A stretch of DNA of 43,624 nt from Burkholderiaceae bacterium (GTDB taxonomy: Bacteria > Pseudomonadota > Gammaproteobacteria > Burkholderiales > Burkholderiaceae_C). The DNA lies in contig JAFALA010000006.1 of the NCBI GenBank assembly GCA_019234815.1, positions 1-43,624 of the forward strand, in the 5' to 3' direction. Positions 1 to 6,770 of the stretch are shown one piece after another. The first letter of the stretch is position 1; the number at the start of each line of letters is the position of its first letter. The notes below the pieces were generated by a model, which saw only the letters and a program-made list of their open reading frames with translations, did not search any database and was not told where the DNA came from. The translations under genes were made by a program, and so were the position numbers.

Positions 1-20
1 CCCCAAGCGACGACGCCGCC

Positions 21-377
21 ATGGAAGACGACACCCCCGACCGCGTGATCCTGCCGTCGCTGGAGACGCCCACGCTCACCAAGGCCGAACTGGCCGAGCT
101 GCTGTTCGAGCGCCTGGGCCTGAACAAGCGCGAGTCCAAGGACATGGTCGAGGCTTACTTCGACATCGTCCACAGCACGCTGGTACGCGGCGATGACGTC
201 AAGCTCTCGGGCTTTGGCAACTTCAACATCCGCCGCAAGGCGCCGCGCCCGGGCCGCAACCCGCGTACCGGCGAATCGATCCCGATCAAGGCGCGCAACG
301 TCGTCACCTTCCATGCCAGCCACAAGCTCAAGGACCAGGTGCAAGGTGATACACCCGGCGAGGATGACTTCGAGTAG
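21..377 (+). CDS. ihfA: Integration host factor subunit alpha
   Basis: DNA-bending nucleoid protein that pairs with IHF-beta and acts in recombination, replication and transcription. The 118-aa product has the full HU/IHF fold: [21 protein letters not shown] near residues 18-38, the beta-arm segment GFGNF and the signature [14 protein letters not shown] around residues 72-86 with the Pro at the arm tip that intercalates into DNA. It is longer than the usual ~100 aa because of an N-terminal acidic extension and an acidic tail (GEDDFE). The MerR-type gene follows after 34 bases, an arrangement common in Burkholderiales, where pheT usually lies upstream. Identity is secure; the exact start could be one of two nearby codons. 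Confidence 0.95.
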   Translation: MEDDTPDRVILPSLETPTLTKAELAELLFERLGLNKRESKDMVEAYFDIVHSTLVRGDDVKLSGFGNFNIRRKAPRPGRNPRTGESIPIKARNVVTFHASHKLKDQVQGDTPGEDDFE

Positions 378-411
378 AGTCTGTCCTCCCCAGCGGAAGC
401 CCTTGATTTGA

Positions 412-876
412 ATGGACAAGTCCCTGCCAGCCATCCCGGCGAAGCGCTACTTCACCATCGGTGAGGTCAGCGACCTGTGCGGCGTGAAGCCGTACGTGCT
501 GCGCTACTGGGAGCAGGAGTTCACGCAGCTCAAGCCGATGAAGCGGCGCGGCAACCGGCGCTACTACCAGCACCACGAGGTGCTGCTGATCCGCCGCATC
601 CGCGACCTGCTGTACGACCAGGGTTTCACGATCAGCGGTGCGCGCAATCAGTTGACCGATGGCATCGGTCCGCGCGGTGGCGACCTGGCGGCCTCGTTCA
701 AGAGCGACGCCGCCGAAGCGTTGCTGCGCAGCGCCGAGGCGATGGCGGGTGACGGGGTCGACGACGAGATCGACGCTGAGGAGCCGATGCATGTGCCGAT
801 GGTGGCGGGCAACCGGCTGTCCATCGAACAGGTTCGCGCGGAACTGCTGTCGATTCGTGAGAGTTTGCTTGCCTGA
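412..876 (+). CDS. MerR family transcriptional regulator next to ihfA
   Basis: The 154-aa protein begins with a winged helix-turn-helix of MerR type: YFTIGEVSDLCGVKPYVLRYWEQEF (residues about 13-37) followed by the wing RRGNRRYY and the second helical pair. The C-terminal half is acidic, has no metal-binding cysteine pattern, and may serve for dimerisation or effector binding. This gene is the conserved partner of ihfA in betaproteobacteria and is part of the host backbone, not of the mobile element. Its stop codon overlaps the -35 region of the tRNA promoter. The ligand and targets are unknown. Confidence 0.88.
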   Translation: MDKSLPAIPAKRYFTIGEVSDLCGVKPYVLRYWEQEFTQLKPMKRRGNRRYYQHHEVLLIRRIRDLLYDQGFTISGARNQLTDGIGPRGGDLAASFKSDAAEALLRSAEAMAGDGVDDEIDAEEPMHVPMVAGNRLSIEQVRAELLSIRESLLA

Positions 877-898
877 GCGGTGAAAGACTGCATATAAT
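869..898 (+). promoter_or_regulatory. Promoter of tRNA-Pro
   Basis: A perfect -10 box TATAAT lies at 893-898, and a weaker -35 box TTGCCT at 869-874 is 18 bases upstream. Transcription would start near 905, a few bases before the tRNA at 911. The -35 overlaps the last codons of the MerR gene. The -10 is clear; the -35 is a best fit. Confidence 0.7.
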
Positions 899-910
899 GC
901 AAGGCTCAGT

Positions 911-987
911 CGGAGCGTAGCGCAGCCTGGTAGCGCACTTGCATGGGGTGCAAGGGGTCGCGAGTTCGAATCCCGCCGTTCCGACCA
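911..987 (+). tRNA. tRNA-Pro (anticodon GGG)
   Basis: A 77-nt cloverleaf with encoded CCA. The acceptor arms CGGAGCG and CGTTCCG pair with one G-U. The anticodon stem CTTGC/GCAAG encloses ATGGGGT, giving anticodon GGG, which reads CCC/CCU proline codons. The T loop is the canonical TTCGAAT; the T stem has one A-C mismatch. It has its own promoter and is followed by an intrinsic terminator. Although tRNA 3' ends are common island attachment sites, no repeated copy of this 3' end was found on the right side. Confidence 0.95.
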
Positions 988-1005
988 AAAAAAGCAAGAC
1001 AGATC

Positions 1006-1040
1006 AAGGACTTAGAAGCTTCGGCCTCTAAGTCCTTTTT
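1006..1040 (+). terminator. Intrinsic terminator of tRNA-Pro
   Basis: The arms GGACTTAGA (1008-1016) and TCTAAGTCC (1027-1035) are perfectly complementary. They are capped by one A-C mismatch, two further G-C pairs and a TTCG tetraloop, and a run of five T follows (1036-1040). The upstream AA at 1006-1007 can pair with the first Ts. This hairpin is also the type of target recognised by group IIC introns, and such an intron begins nine bases after the stem. Confidence 0.92.
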
Positions 1041-1043
1041 CAT
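1036..1043 (+). other. TTTTTCAT, candidate attL core of the Tn4371-type element
   Basis: The octamer TTTTTCAT spans the terminator T-run and the next three bases. As I recall from published descriptions of the Tn4371 ICE family, that family is flanked by directly repeated TTTTTCAT, and the element to the right has Tn4371-type core genes. The base T1044 then separates it from the intron start. I did not find a second copy near the right end, so the match rests on eight bases plus context, and a T-run followed by CAT could arise by chance. Confidence 0.5.
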
Positions 1044-1044
1044 T

Positions 1045-2892
1045 GTGCGCTCAGCATGGGCGCGCACCTGGAGGTGCAAGTCCTCCCGCGAGCTGGTCAC
1101 AGTGAGCGAAGTGAAGCGCAACTGCATGAGGGTGACCGAGTGTGGGGAGGAAGCGTGGAGCGTAAATCGCGAGCCGATGGACAAGAACCGCATAGAAGGC
1201 GTTGCCGAGCAGGGCGAGCGGGCCACAAACCGCGAAGCTCTCGTGACCAAGGCGAAGCGGCGTAGATGCGGCGGTTGCGCGATGAAGGAGTGCGTTCTTA
1301 CCTGGGGAGTCCTCGCCTAGTGCCTGAAAGGGCAACGGTGTCGAACCGGAGCGAGGTGTCAGCAGAGGCCGTAGTAGTCACAGGATAGGTCGGCGAGACT
1401 GAAGCTAGTGGCGAAGGGCCGAACGAGAGGGAGTGTTCGACGACATGTCGACGCAACAGGCCAGGCGTCAGATGCCTGCGCAAGCGGGGCGAGCGGTGGC
1501 GGCGCGCGGTGAAGCTGCGCGAGAAGCCGTGAGCGACGAAGCCTGCGGCTCGCGGTGTGAGACGAAGAGCACAGGGTCAGCGCTGCTAGAGGCGGCGCTG
1601 ACGAGAGAGAACCTGCGGCGGGCGTTCAAACGGGTGCGGGCCAACAAGGGGGCACCGGGAGTCGACGGTCTGGACATTGACCAGACCGCGCGACATCTGG
1701 TGACGGCCTGGCCGGCGATACGCGAACAACTGCTGCTGGGGGCGTACCGGCCGATGCCGGTGCGACGGGTGGCGATCCCGAAGCCGGACGGAGGCGAGCG
1801 AGAGCTAGGCATCCCGACGGTGACGGACCGACTGATCCAGCAGGCGGTGCTGCAAGTGCTGCAGCCGATTCTGGACCCTACCTTCAGCGAACATAGCTAC
1901 GGCTTTCGGCCAGGACGGCGTGCGCACGACGCGGTGCTAGCCGCGCAGTCGCACGTGCAGTCAGGCCGGCGGATCGTGGTGGACGTCGATCTGGAGAAGT
2001 TCTTCGACCGGGTCAACCACGACATACTGATCGACCGCTTAAGGAAGCGTATTGGAGAAGACGGAGTGATCCGACTGATCCGGGCGTACCTGAACGCGGG
2101 CATGATGAGCGATGGCGTGGTGCAGGAGCGATACGAGGGCACACCGCAAGGTGGACCGCTCTCACCGCTGCTGGCGAATGTGTTGCTGGACGAGGTGGAT
2201 AAGGAGTTGGAGCGGCGTGGCCATTGCTTCGTACGCTACGCGGACGATGCGAACGTGTACGTTCGCTCGCGCCGCGCGGGCGAACGGGTGATGGCGTTGC
2301 TGCGCCGGCTGTACGGTCGGCTGCGCTTGAAGGTCAACGAGACCAAAAGCGCGGTGGCCAGCGTGTTCGGACGCAAGTTCCTGGGCTATAGCTTCTGGGT
2401 CGCGCCAGGGCGCGTGGTCAAACGTCGGGTGGCGGATAAACCGCTGGCGACGTTCCGGCAACGCATCCGGGAGCTGACGTCGCGCTCGGGAGGACGCAGC
2501 ATGCGGGACGTAATACGCCGGGTACGCGCGTATCTGCTGGGCTGGAAAGCGTACTACGGATTGGCGCAGACACCGAAGGTCTGGCGTGGACTGGACCAAT
2601 GGTTGCGGCGCCGGTTACGGGCGATCCAACTCAAGCAGTGGAAGCGGGGTACCACGATGTATCGCGAACTGCGGGCCATGGGAGCCCCGGCCGAAGTTGC
2701 GTATCGGGTGGCGGCCAATAGCCGCCGATGGTGGCGTAACAGCGGCAAGGTCCTGGGGAGCGTCATGACCGCGTCTTGGTTCGACCGATTGGGCCTACCT
2801 CGTCTCTCCTGACCTCAACTTCTCGAACCGCCCGGTGCGGACCCGCATGCCGGGTGGTGTGGCAGGGGCGCAGCCAGAGGGCTGCCCCCTAT
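1045..2892 (+). mobile_element. Complete group IIC (bacterial class C) intron
   Basis: The 5' end GTGCGC matches the GUGYG consensus. Domain V lies at about 2828-2857, with outer arms CCGCCCGG and CCGGGTGG and an inner TGCGGACCCGCA hairpin. Domain VI is a short GC-rich hairpin at about 2861-2890, and the intron ends with AT at 2891-2892. The maturase ORF sits in the domain IV position and has no HNH endonuclease domain, as expected for class C. The insertion point, directly downstream of a terminator hairpin and its T-run, is the known target preference of class C introns. All pieces appear intact, so the intron may still splice. The 3' end is judged from domain VI and is accurate to a few bases. 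Confidence 0.88.
1445..2812 (+). CDS. ltrA: Group II intron reverse transcriptase/maturase
   Basis: The 455-aa protein promotes splicing and target-primed reverse transcription of its host intron. RT motifs appear in order: IPKPDGGERELGIPTVTDRL, the RT2/3 region around SYGFRPGR, the catalytic Asp segment VDVDLEKFFDRVNHD, GTPQGGPLSPLLAN, the active site YADD within FVRYADDANVY, and LKVNETKS with FLGYSF. The maturase domain X contains GWKAYYGLA and LDQWLRRRLRAIQLKQWKR. The protein ends soon after, with no zinc-finger or HNH module. The ATG at 1445 is preferred over the upstream GTG at 1433, because the purine-rich GAGAGGGAG ribosome site overlaps that GTG. No frameshift is seen. Confidence 0.93.
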   Translation: MSTQQARRQMPAQAGRAVAARGEAAREAVSDEACGSRCETKSTGSALLEAALTRENLRRAFKRVRANKGAPGVDGLDIDQTARHLVTAWPAIREQLLLGAYRPMPVRRVAIPKPDGGERELGIPTVTDRLIQQAVLQVLQPILDPTFSEHSYGFRPGRRAHDAVLAAQSHVQSGRRIVVDVDLEKFFDRVNHDILIDRLRKRIGEDGVIRLIRAYLNAGMMSDGVVQERYEGTPQGGPLSPLLANVLLDEVDKELERRGHCFVRYADDANVYVRSRRAGERVMALLRRLYGRLRLKVNETKSAVASVFGRKFLGYSFWVAPGRVVKRRVADKPLATFRQRIRELTSRSGGRSMRDVIRRVRAYLLGWKAYYGLAQTPKVWRGLDQWLRRRLRAIQLKQWKRGTTMYRELRAMGAPAEVAYRVAANSRRWWRNSGKVLGSVMTASWFDRLGLPRLS

Positions 2893-2934
2893 GCCGATTG
2901 GCGGCGCATCGAGGTGAAGGAAAACCGCAATCAG

Positions 2935-3004
2935 CACCACGCCCAGGCCGTTCCGCCCTGGGCGTGGTGAAACGCAATTCCGGGCGCGGCAGTGGCCGCG
3001 CCCG
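2935..3004 (+). repeat. Two perfect GC-rich hairpins in tandem just after the intron
   Basis: The first hairpin has 13-bp perfect arms (2935-2947 and 2957-2969, CACCACGCCCAGG) around a 9-nt loop. The second has 10-bp perfect arms (2981-2990 and 2995-3004, CGGGCGCGGC) around an AGTG loop. Neither is followed by a T-run, so they are poor intrinsic terminators. They open the gene-free left part of the element; their role is unknown. Confidence 0.7.
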
Positions 3005-3065
3005 ATGTTCATGGCCAACAGCCGAATCAGAACGCCGCCGAGCATCCGCCCGGCCCACACCTGCG

Positions 3066-3174
3066 CGCTGCGCTTGCCTCCGGGGGAAAGCCCTCCGGGC
3101 TATCCCCGCCACGCGATGCTTGGCGCCCCTCGATGCTGCCGAACCGGCTACGCCGGATCGGCCCGGCCAGCGCC
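3066..3174 (+). repeat. Structured direct repeat, copy A
   Basis: About 109 bases that recur, by eye about 85-90% identical, at 4289-4400. Conserved inside are GCTTGCCTCC, a stem-loop of GGGGAAAGCCC paired to GGGCTATCCCC (one A-A mismatch), CTTGGCGCCCCTCGAT, a CCGGC-TAC-GCCGG hairpin and ATCGGCCCGGCCAGCGCC at the right edge. No reading frame in it looks like a known protein. The two copies bracket the DUF736 gene. Confidence 0.75.
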
Positions 3175-3729
3175 CCGCCGCGATGGACGGGGTGCTGGCG
3201 AACACGCTGGCGCTTGCTGCGGCAGGTTGTGCAAATGCGTGCCGTCCTCAACGCTGGTGGTTCCTGCTCATCACGTCCACGAAGGACGGTTCACGGACAA
3301 CCCGCCCGGCATCGCTATGGAGCTTCCACGCCACGCCTCAAGACTGGCGCCGCAAGGTGCGGTGCGGGCGTTCTCGTCTGTTGTCGGGTGCTTGACTTGG
3401 CCCGCGTCAATGGGCGAGCCGGAGCAGCCTTCATGCGGGATGCCGAGTCGGCCCTGTCTCCTTGCGGTGCGGTTCGGCCCAAGGCGTTCTTGTGTTGGTG
3501 TGAATCCTGGCGGTGGCGCGGCTGCGCCTCGGGCTTCATGGCTGCAACCGTCCGGCAAAAACAATTTCCCCTGCGCTGCGCGCATTCCTCGCGGGACAAA
3601 TTCTTTTCGCCTCCCGGCTCTCCACTGCGTTGCGACCGCAAGCGGTGCAGCCAGCCCGTCCCCCGCCGGCCGGATCACAACAAGGACGCGATGGGCGCGA
3701 ACCTTGTTCCACCGAAAGGAGAAATCATC
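3175..3729. other. Gene-free stretch upstream of DUF736
   Basis: No recognisable gene in either strand. Open frames run through it, but they have GC-driven, low-complexity translations without family motifs. In related elements I would expect accessory genes such as an integrase or radC-like gene on this side, and nothing of that sort is visible. The last bases form the DUF736 leader, with the ribosome site AAAGGAG at about 3716-3722. Confidence 0.5.
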
Positions 3730-4044
3730 ATGGCCAACATCGGCACCTTCACCGCAGACAAAGACGGCTTCACCGGCACGCTTCGCACACTGACGCTCAA
3801 CGTCAAGGTCAAGCTGGTGCCCAACGACAAGGGCGACAACGAGAAGGCCCCCGACTTCCGCCTGCAGGCGGCCAGTCACGACATTGGCGCGGCGTGGAAG
3901 AAGACCAGCGAGGCCGGGCGGGAGTACATCTCCGTGACCCTCGATGATCCTTCGTTCCCGGCCACGGTCTACGCCCGCCTGATCGAAGGCGAGGATGGCA
4001 CGCACGACTTGATCTGGTCGCGCAGCAAGCCCCAGGCGACGTGA
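3730..4044 (+). CDS. DUF736 family protein
   Basis: The 104-aa product starts [20 protein letters not shown] and contains the family pattern [19 protein letters not shown] and GAAWKKTS, ending with a D-x-P-x-P-x-Y-A beta segment and LIWSR. DUF736 proteins are small beta-rich proteins found almost only on conjugative elements and plasmids of Proteobacteria; their function is not established. The ATG at 3730 is chosen over longer in-frame extensions because it follows AAAGGAG at good spacing and matches the family start. A strong hairpin follows the stop codon. Confidence 0.93.
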   Translation: MANIGTFTADKDGFTGTLRTLTLNVKVKLVPNDKGDNEKAPDFRLQAASHDIGAAWKKTSEAGREYISVTLDDPSFPATVYARLIEGEDGTHDLIWSRSKPQAT

Positions 4045-4053
4045 CCGCTGCCC

Positions 4054-4081
4054 GCAGCGCCCCGCCACGGCGGGGCGCTGC
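4054..4081 (+). terminator. Strong hairpin after DUF736
   Basis: The 13-base arms GCAGCGCCCCGCC (4054-4066) and GGCGGGGCGCTGC (4069-4081) are perfectly complementary, only ten bases after the DUF736 stop; the innermost pairs must open to form the loop. There is no T-run, so it may act as an mRNA 3' stabiliser or a weak terminator. I see no gene between here and 4400, only the repeat copy B. Confidence 0.6.
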
Positions 4082-4288
4082 GCTGTGGGTTCGTCCCGAA
4101 CGCGGCGGCAATAGGCAATGGCCCATAGCGGGCTGCGTCTTCCTGTTTGGGAGCAGTGTCTGCGGTTACGGTCAAGACATGGCGTGCCGGCGCGATGCGC
4201 CGCCGGGCTTTACGGGCTGCGCCCCGTGCCGTCTTTGCCGTCACGGCCATCCGGCTCCAATCCCTCACGCCTTCGCGCCTGCGGCGCT

Positions 4289-4400
4289 GCGCGCTTCGCT
4301 TGCCTCCCGGGGAAAGCCCTGCGGGCTATCCCCGCCGCGCACAGCTTGGCGCCCCTCGATACCGCCGAACCGGCTGCGCCGGATCGGCCCGGCCAGCGCC
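4289..4400 (+). repeat. Structured direct repeat, copy B
   Basis: Second copy of the 3066-3174 unit. The same two stem-loops are kept: GGGGAAAGCCC/GGGCTATCCCC with a changed loop (TGC for TCC), and CCGGC-TGC-GCCGG with A changed to G in the loop. Loop changes with unchanged stems suggest selection on RNA or DNA structure. The copy ends exactly at the stop codon of the XRE gene on the other strand. Confidence 0.75.
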
Positions 4401-4693
4401 TACGGCTGGGCCGCCGCTGCGAGCTGGCTTTCAGCCTCGCTCATCAGCGCGGCCGTGCTGCATTCGAGCGCGCCGGCGATCTTGAAGATGATTGCCAGCG
4501 TGGGCATGTGCTCGCCGCGCTCGATCTTGCCCATGTGCGACCGCTCGACACCGGCCAGGTGCGCCAGCGATTCCTGCGCGATGCCGCGCTCCATCCGCAG
4601 CGCACGCACCGCGGCGCCGAAGGCGTGAGCCAACTCGGCGTCGTGGGTGGTGGCGCCGGCCGGTCGGCCGCGCTGAATGGGTCGCTTCTGCAT
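4400..4693 (-). CDS. XRE family transcriptional regulator
   Basis: A 97-aa DNA-binding protein with a Cro/C1-type helix-turn-helix. FGAAVRALRMERGIAQESLAHLAGVERSHMGKIERGEHMPTL spans roughly residues 26-66 and is followed by the usual final helix (IIFKIAGALECST). The ATG at 4693 gives the start MQKRPIQRGRP; a TTG nine codons upstream is the only longer option. The gene is divergent from the DUF2958 gene across about 220 bases that hold a 58-bp palindrome, a likely operator region for this protein. Homologues on related elements sit in the same place. The regulated genes are inferred, not shown. Confidence 0.9.
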   Translation of the reverse strand: MQKRPIQRGRPAGATTHDAELAHAFGAAVRALRMERGIAQESLAHLAGVERSHMGKIERGEHMPTLAIIFKIAGALECSTAALMSEAESQLAAAAQP

Positions 4694-4764
4694 AGACAGA
4701 AGCGTCAAGTCGCAGCACAATTAAAACCACGTTATCTTTAACTCTTTCGTCGACATCTCACTGT

Positions 4765-4822
4765 TTTGCGTTTTTACGGAAATCCGCATTTGTGCCTCTG
4801 CGGATTTCCACAAAGGCGCAAA
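4765..4822. promoter_or_regulatory. 58-bp interrupted palindrome between XRE and DUF2958
   Basis: Nested arms share one centre: TTTGCG (4765-4770) with CGCAAA (4817-4822), and GGAAATCCGCA (4778-4788) with TGCGGATTTCC (4799-4809), the latter a perfect 11-bp pair. CGCAAAGCC at 4817-4825 also pairs with GGCTTTGCG at 4866-4874, and GGCGGATTTGTGG at 4888-4900 adds a third related half-site. The location between divergent genes suggests an operator; a replication or partition site is an alternative. Confidence 0.65.
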
Positions 4823-4916
4823 GCCACGGATTCACAATCGTGCTTTTTCCCAAATCTGCCGATGCGGCTTTGCGTTTTCACGCTTGGGCGGATTTGTGGA
4901 TCGGGAAGGGATCGCC

Positions 4917-5264
4917 ATGAACCCACTCATCACCGAGGACGAGCGCCAGCGTCTGCTGGCCCACGGCCAAGCCCGTGCCGATGGTCATGGTGGCGACCCG
5001 CTACCCGTGGTGCGCCTGTTCACACCGGACGCACATCTCACCTGGCTTCTTGCTTCGCTCGACCCGGCCGACGGCGATACGGCCTACGGCCTCATCGACC
5101 TGGGCCTGGGCATGCCCGAGCTGGGCACAGTGAAGCTGTCCGACCTGACATCCATCGTCGGGCCGCTAAAACAGCCCGTGATGCGGGATCAGTATTTCCA
5201 GGCGGCACGTCCCTTGTCGGAATATGTCCGGCTGGCCCAGGAGAACGGCTCCATCGTTGACTGA
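4917..5264 (+). CDS. DUF2958 domain protein
   Basis: The 115-aa product starts MNPLITEDERQRLLAHG and contains PLPVVRLFTPDAHLTWLLASLDP and GDTAYGLIDLGLGMPELGTVKLSDL, which define the DUF2958 family of conjugative elements. No catalytic residues are known for this family. The ATG at 4917 follows GGGAAGGG; the 11-codon upstream extension is not needed. It is divergently arranged with the XRE gene and probably shares its regulatory region. Function unknown. Confidence 0.9.
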   Translation: MNPLITEDERQRLLAHGQARADGHGGDPLPVVRLFTPDAHLTWLLASLDPADGDTAYGLIDLGLGMPELGTVKLSDLTSIVGPLKQPVMRDQYFQAARPLSEYVRLAQENGSIVD

Positions 5265-5308
5265 ACCGTTCGCGTGCGCATTGAGACTATTTCTGTCTAG
5301 CTCCAGAC

Positions 5309-5527
5309 CTACCTGATCTCAATTCGCACTCTTGCACCAAGGTAGCGCCGCGTGCTTAAAAAAGTCACGATCTCCGAAAGAGATTGCGGCACCTTAATTT
5401 GCGCCACGTGACGCTTTGGCTTACGTGGTCGTCGTATTCGGACGAATTGCGCAATACCCGGAGCCAATCGATCTTGATACTTGATGTTACGCATTAAGCA
5501 GTTGGGATGATGTCTTGATTTGGACAT
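5309..5527 (-). CDS. Small basic protein, unrecognised
   Basis: A possible 72-aa gene on the minus strand in the gap between DUF2958 and DUF2285. It starts MSKSRHHPNCL after a CGGAG ribosome site, is rich in Arg and Lys (IRRPRKPKRH), and has a more protein-like second half (VPQSLSEIVTFLSTRR, RVRIEIR). The A+T content here is higher than around it. I do not recognise a family. The start is divergent from the DUF2285 gene 60 bases away. Without it, 5265-5587 would be empty. Confidence 0.35.
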   Translation of the reverse strand: MSKSRHHPNCLMRNIKYQDRLAPGIAQFVRIRRPRKPKRHVAQIKVPQSLSEIVTFLSTRRYLGARVRIEIR

Positions 5528-5587
5528 GGTGGCTCCGTTCTTGATCGTCCGTGACGACGTTCCTGCTGTTCGACGGGAGCTTGCGTC

Positions 5588-6367
5588 ATGGTCAATCCTC
5601 GCCATATCGCGCATTGGTATCCGACCGCCGCGTACCTCTACATCCTCTGCCTGGACACGCTCGCGCTGGCTTGGGAGTATCTGCGCCGCCACCCCGACTA
5701 CCGGCTCGATTGGCTGCGCCACCAACGCCGGCCGCAAGCGGCCCAACAGGTGGCGCTTCGCTGGGGCTTGCGTCTGCTGGAAGATCCGGCCCTGGATGCG
5801 CGCGACGCGCATCCGGCCTGGCTGCCCGGCCACGATGCCGTGGTGCAACTCCATCCCGATGCCGATCCGCCGCCCGATGCGGCGGCCTTCGAGTTCTGGC
5901 ACATCCCCGGTCACAAACAACTGCTGAATGACGGCAAAGGGCTGGCGCTGATCGCGCGCAGTCCTGGCCATTGCGCGCGCTTCGCGCTGGCGCCCGGCCT
6001 GGAAGACGGCATGGCGGTCGCCTATGCCAATCGCGGAAGTGGCGGCGGCGTTGCCGCGCCTGCGCCTGCGCGCAGCGCGACGCTGGCCGCAGCCAGGCCT
6101 CGACCGACACCGGCCGAGCTGCTGGAGCTGCACACCCTGCAGGCGCTCGACGCAACCCTGGCGGGCGCGTCCTTGCGCGACGTGGCCGAAGGACTGTTCG
6201 GCGCCGACGCCGTGGCGGCCGACTGGCACGCCGACGGCGACCTGCGCGCCCGCGTGCGCCGGCTGGTGCGCCGAGGCAATGCATTGATGCGCGGCGGCTA
6301 TCGCCGGCTAGCACAACTGCCGCTGCTTGAGAAGGGGCGTTTTGATGGGGACGCAAAACGTCCCTGA
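5588..6367 (+). CDS. DUF2285 protein with N-terminal DUF6499-type domain
   Basis: The 259-aa protein opens with a domain carrying AYLYILCLDTLALAWEYLRRHPDY, the hallmark of the short N-terminal domain (DUF6499) seen before DUF2285. The DUF2285 part follows (DAVVQLHPDADPP through FALAPGLEDG), and the last third is a helical segment with GASLRDVAEGLFG resembling a helix-turn-helix and ending RRLVRRGNALMRGGYRRL. Proteins of this type sit just before alpA-like and repA genes on Tn4371-type elements and are thought to be DNA-binding regulators; that role is inferred. The start ATG gives MVNPRHIAHWYP. Confidence 0.85.
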   Translation: MVNPRHIAHWYPTAAYLYILCLDTLALAWEYLRRHPDYRLDWLRHQRRPQAAQQVALRWGLRLLEDPALDARDAHPAWLPGHDAVVQLHPDADPPPDAAAFEFWHIPGHKQLLNDGKGLALIARSPGHCARFALAPGLEDGMAVAYANRGSGGGVAAPAPARSATLAAARPRPTPAELLELHTLQALDATLAGASLRDVAEGLFGADAVAADWHADGDLRARVRRLVRRGNALMRGGYRRLAQLPLLEKGRFDGDAKRP

Positions 6368-6450
6368 GCAGCAGAGCTTCGTTTTCTGAGACTGCCTCCA
6401 TCCGGCTGCGCTGTGTGGCCGGAGCTTCAAAACCGATGGAGGTTCACACC

Positions 6451-6744
6451 ATGCGTCCCGCTCCCTTGCGGCCCTCTGCAACAGTTTCGGCCACTGTCTC
6501 CACCGCTGCCGCGCAGCCGCAGCGCTATCTCACCAACGACGAAGCCGCCGACTACCTGCGCCTGTCGCCGCGTACGCTGGAGAAACAGCGCGTGCTCGGT
6601 GGCGGCCCGCGCTTTCGCAAGTTCGGCCGGCGCGTCATGTACGCCGTGGCCGACCTCGATGCCTGGGCCGCCGACCGCAGCTTCGAGACGACTTCCGATC
6701 CCGAATACGCCGAGCACCACTCGGCGGACAGCCGTGCGCGCTGA
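6451..6744 (+). CDS. AlpA-like helix-turn-helix protein
   Basis: A 97-aa protein whose central part, RYLTNDEAADYLRLSPRTLEKQRVLGGGPRFRKFGRRVMYAVADLDAWA, is a MerR/excisionase-like winged helix (HTH_17). The ATG at 6451 follows GGAGG. Such proteins regulate or act as recombination directionality factors on mobile elements; with no integrase present, a role in controlling repA is at least as likely. The leader contains inverted CCTCCATC and GATGGAGG about 50 bases apart, the second overlapping the ribosome site, so translation could be masked by pairing. Confidence 0.88.
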   Translation: MRPAPLRPSATVSATVSTAAAQPQRYLTNDEAADYLRLSPRTLEKQRVLGGGPRFRKFGRRVMYAVADLDAWAADRSFETTSDPEYAEHHSADSRAR

Positions 6745-6770
6745 TCGCTGGCACGCGCCAGGCCATCGCC

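Noticed and set aside
2992-4044. A 350-codon frame that includes DUF736 at its end
   Set aside because: Only the last 104 codons match a family, and the internal ATG at 3730 has a good ribosome site. The rest is low-complexity GC-driven translation over repeat copy A.
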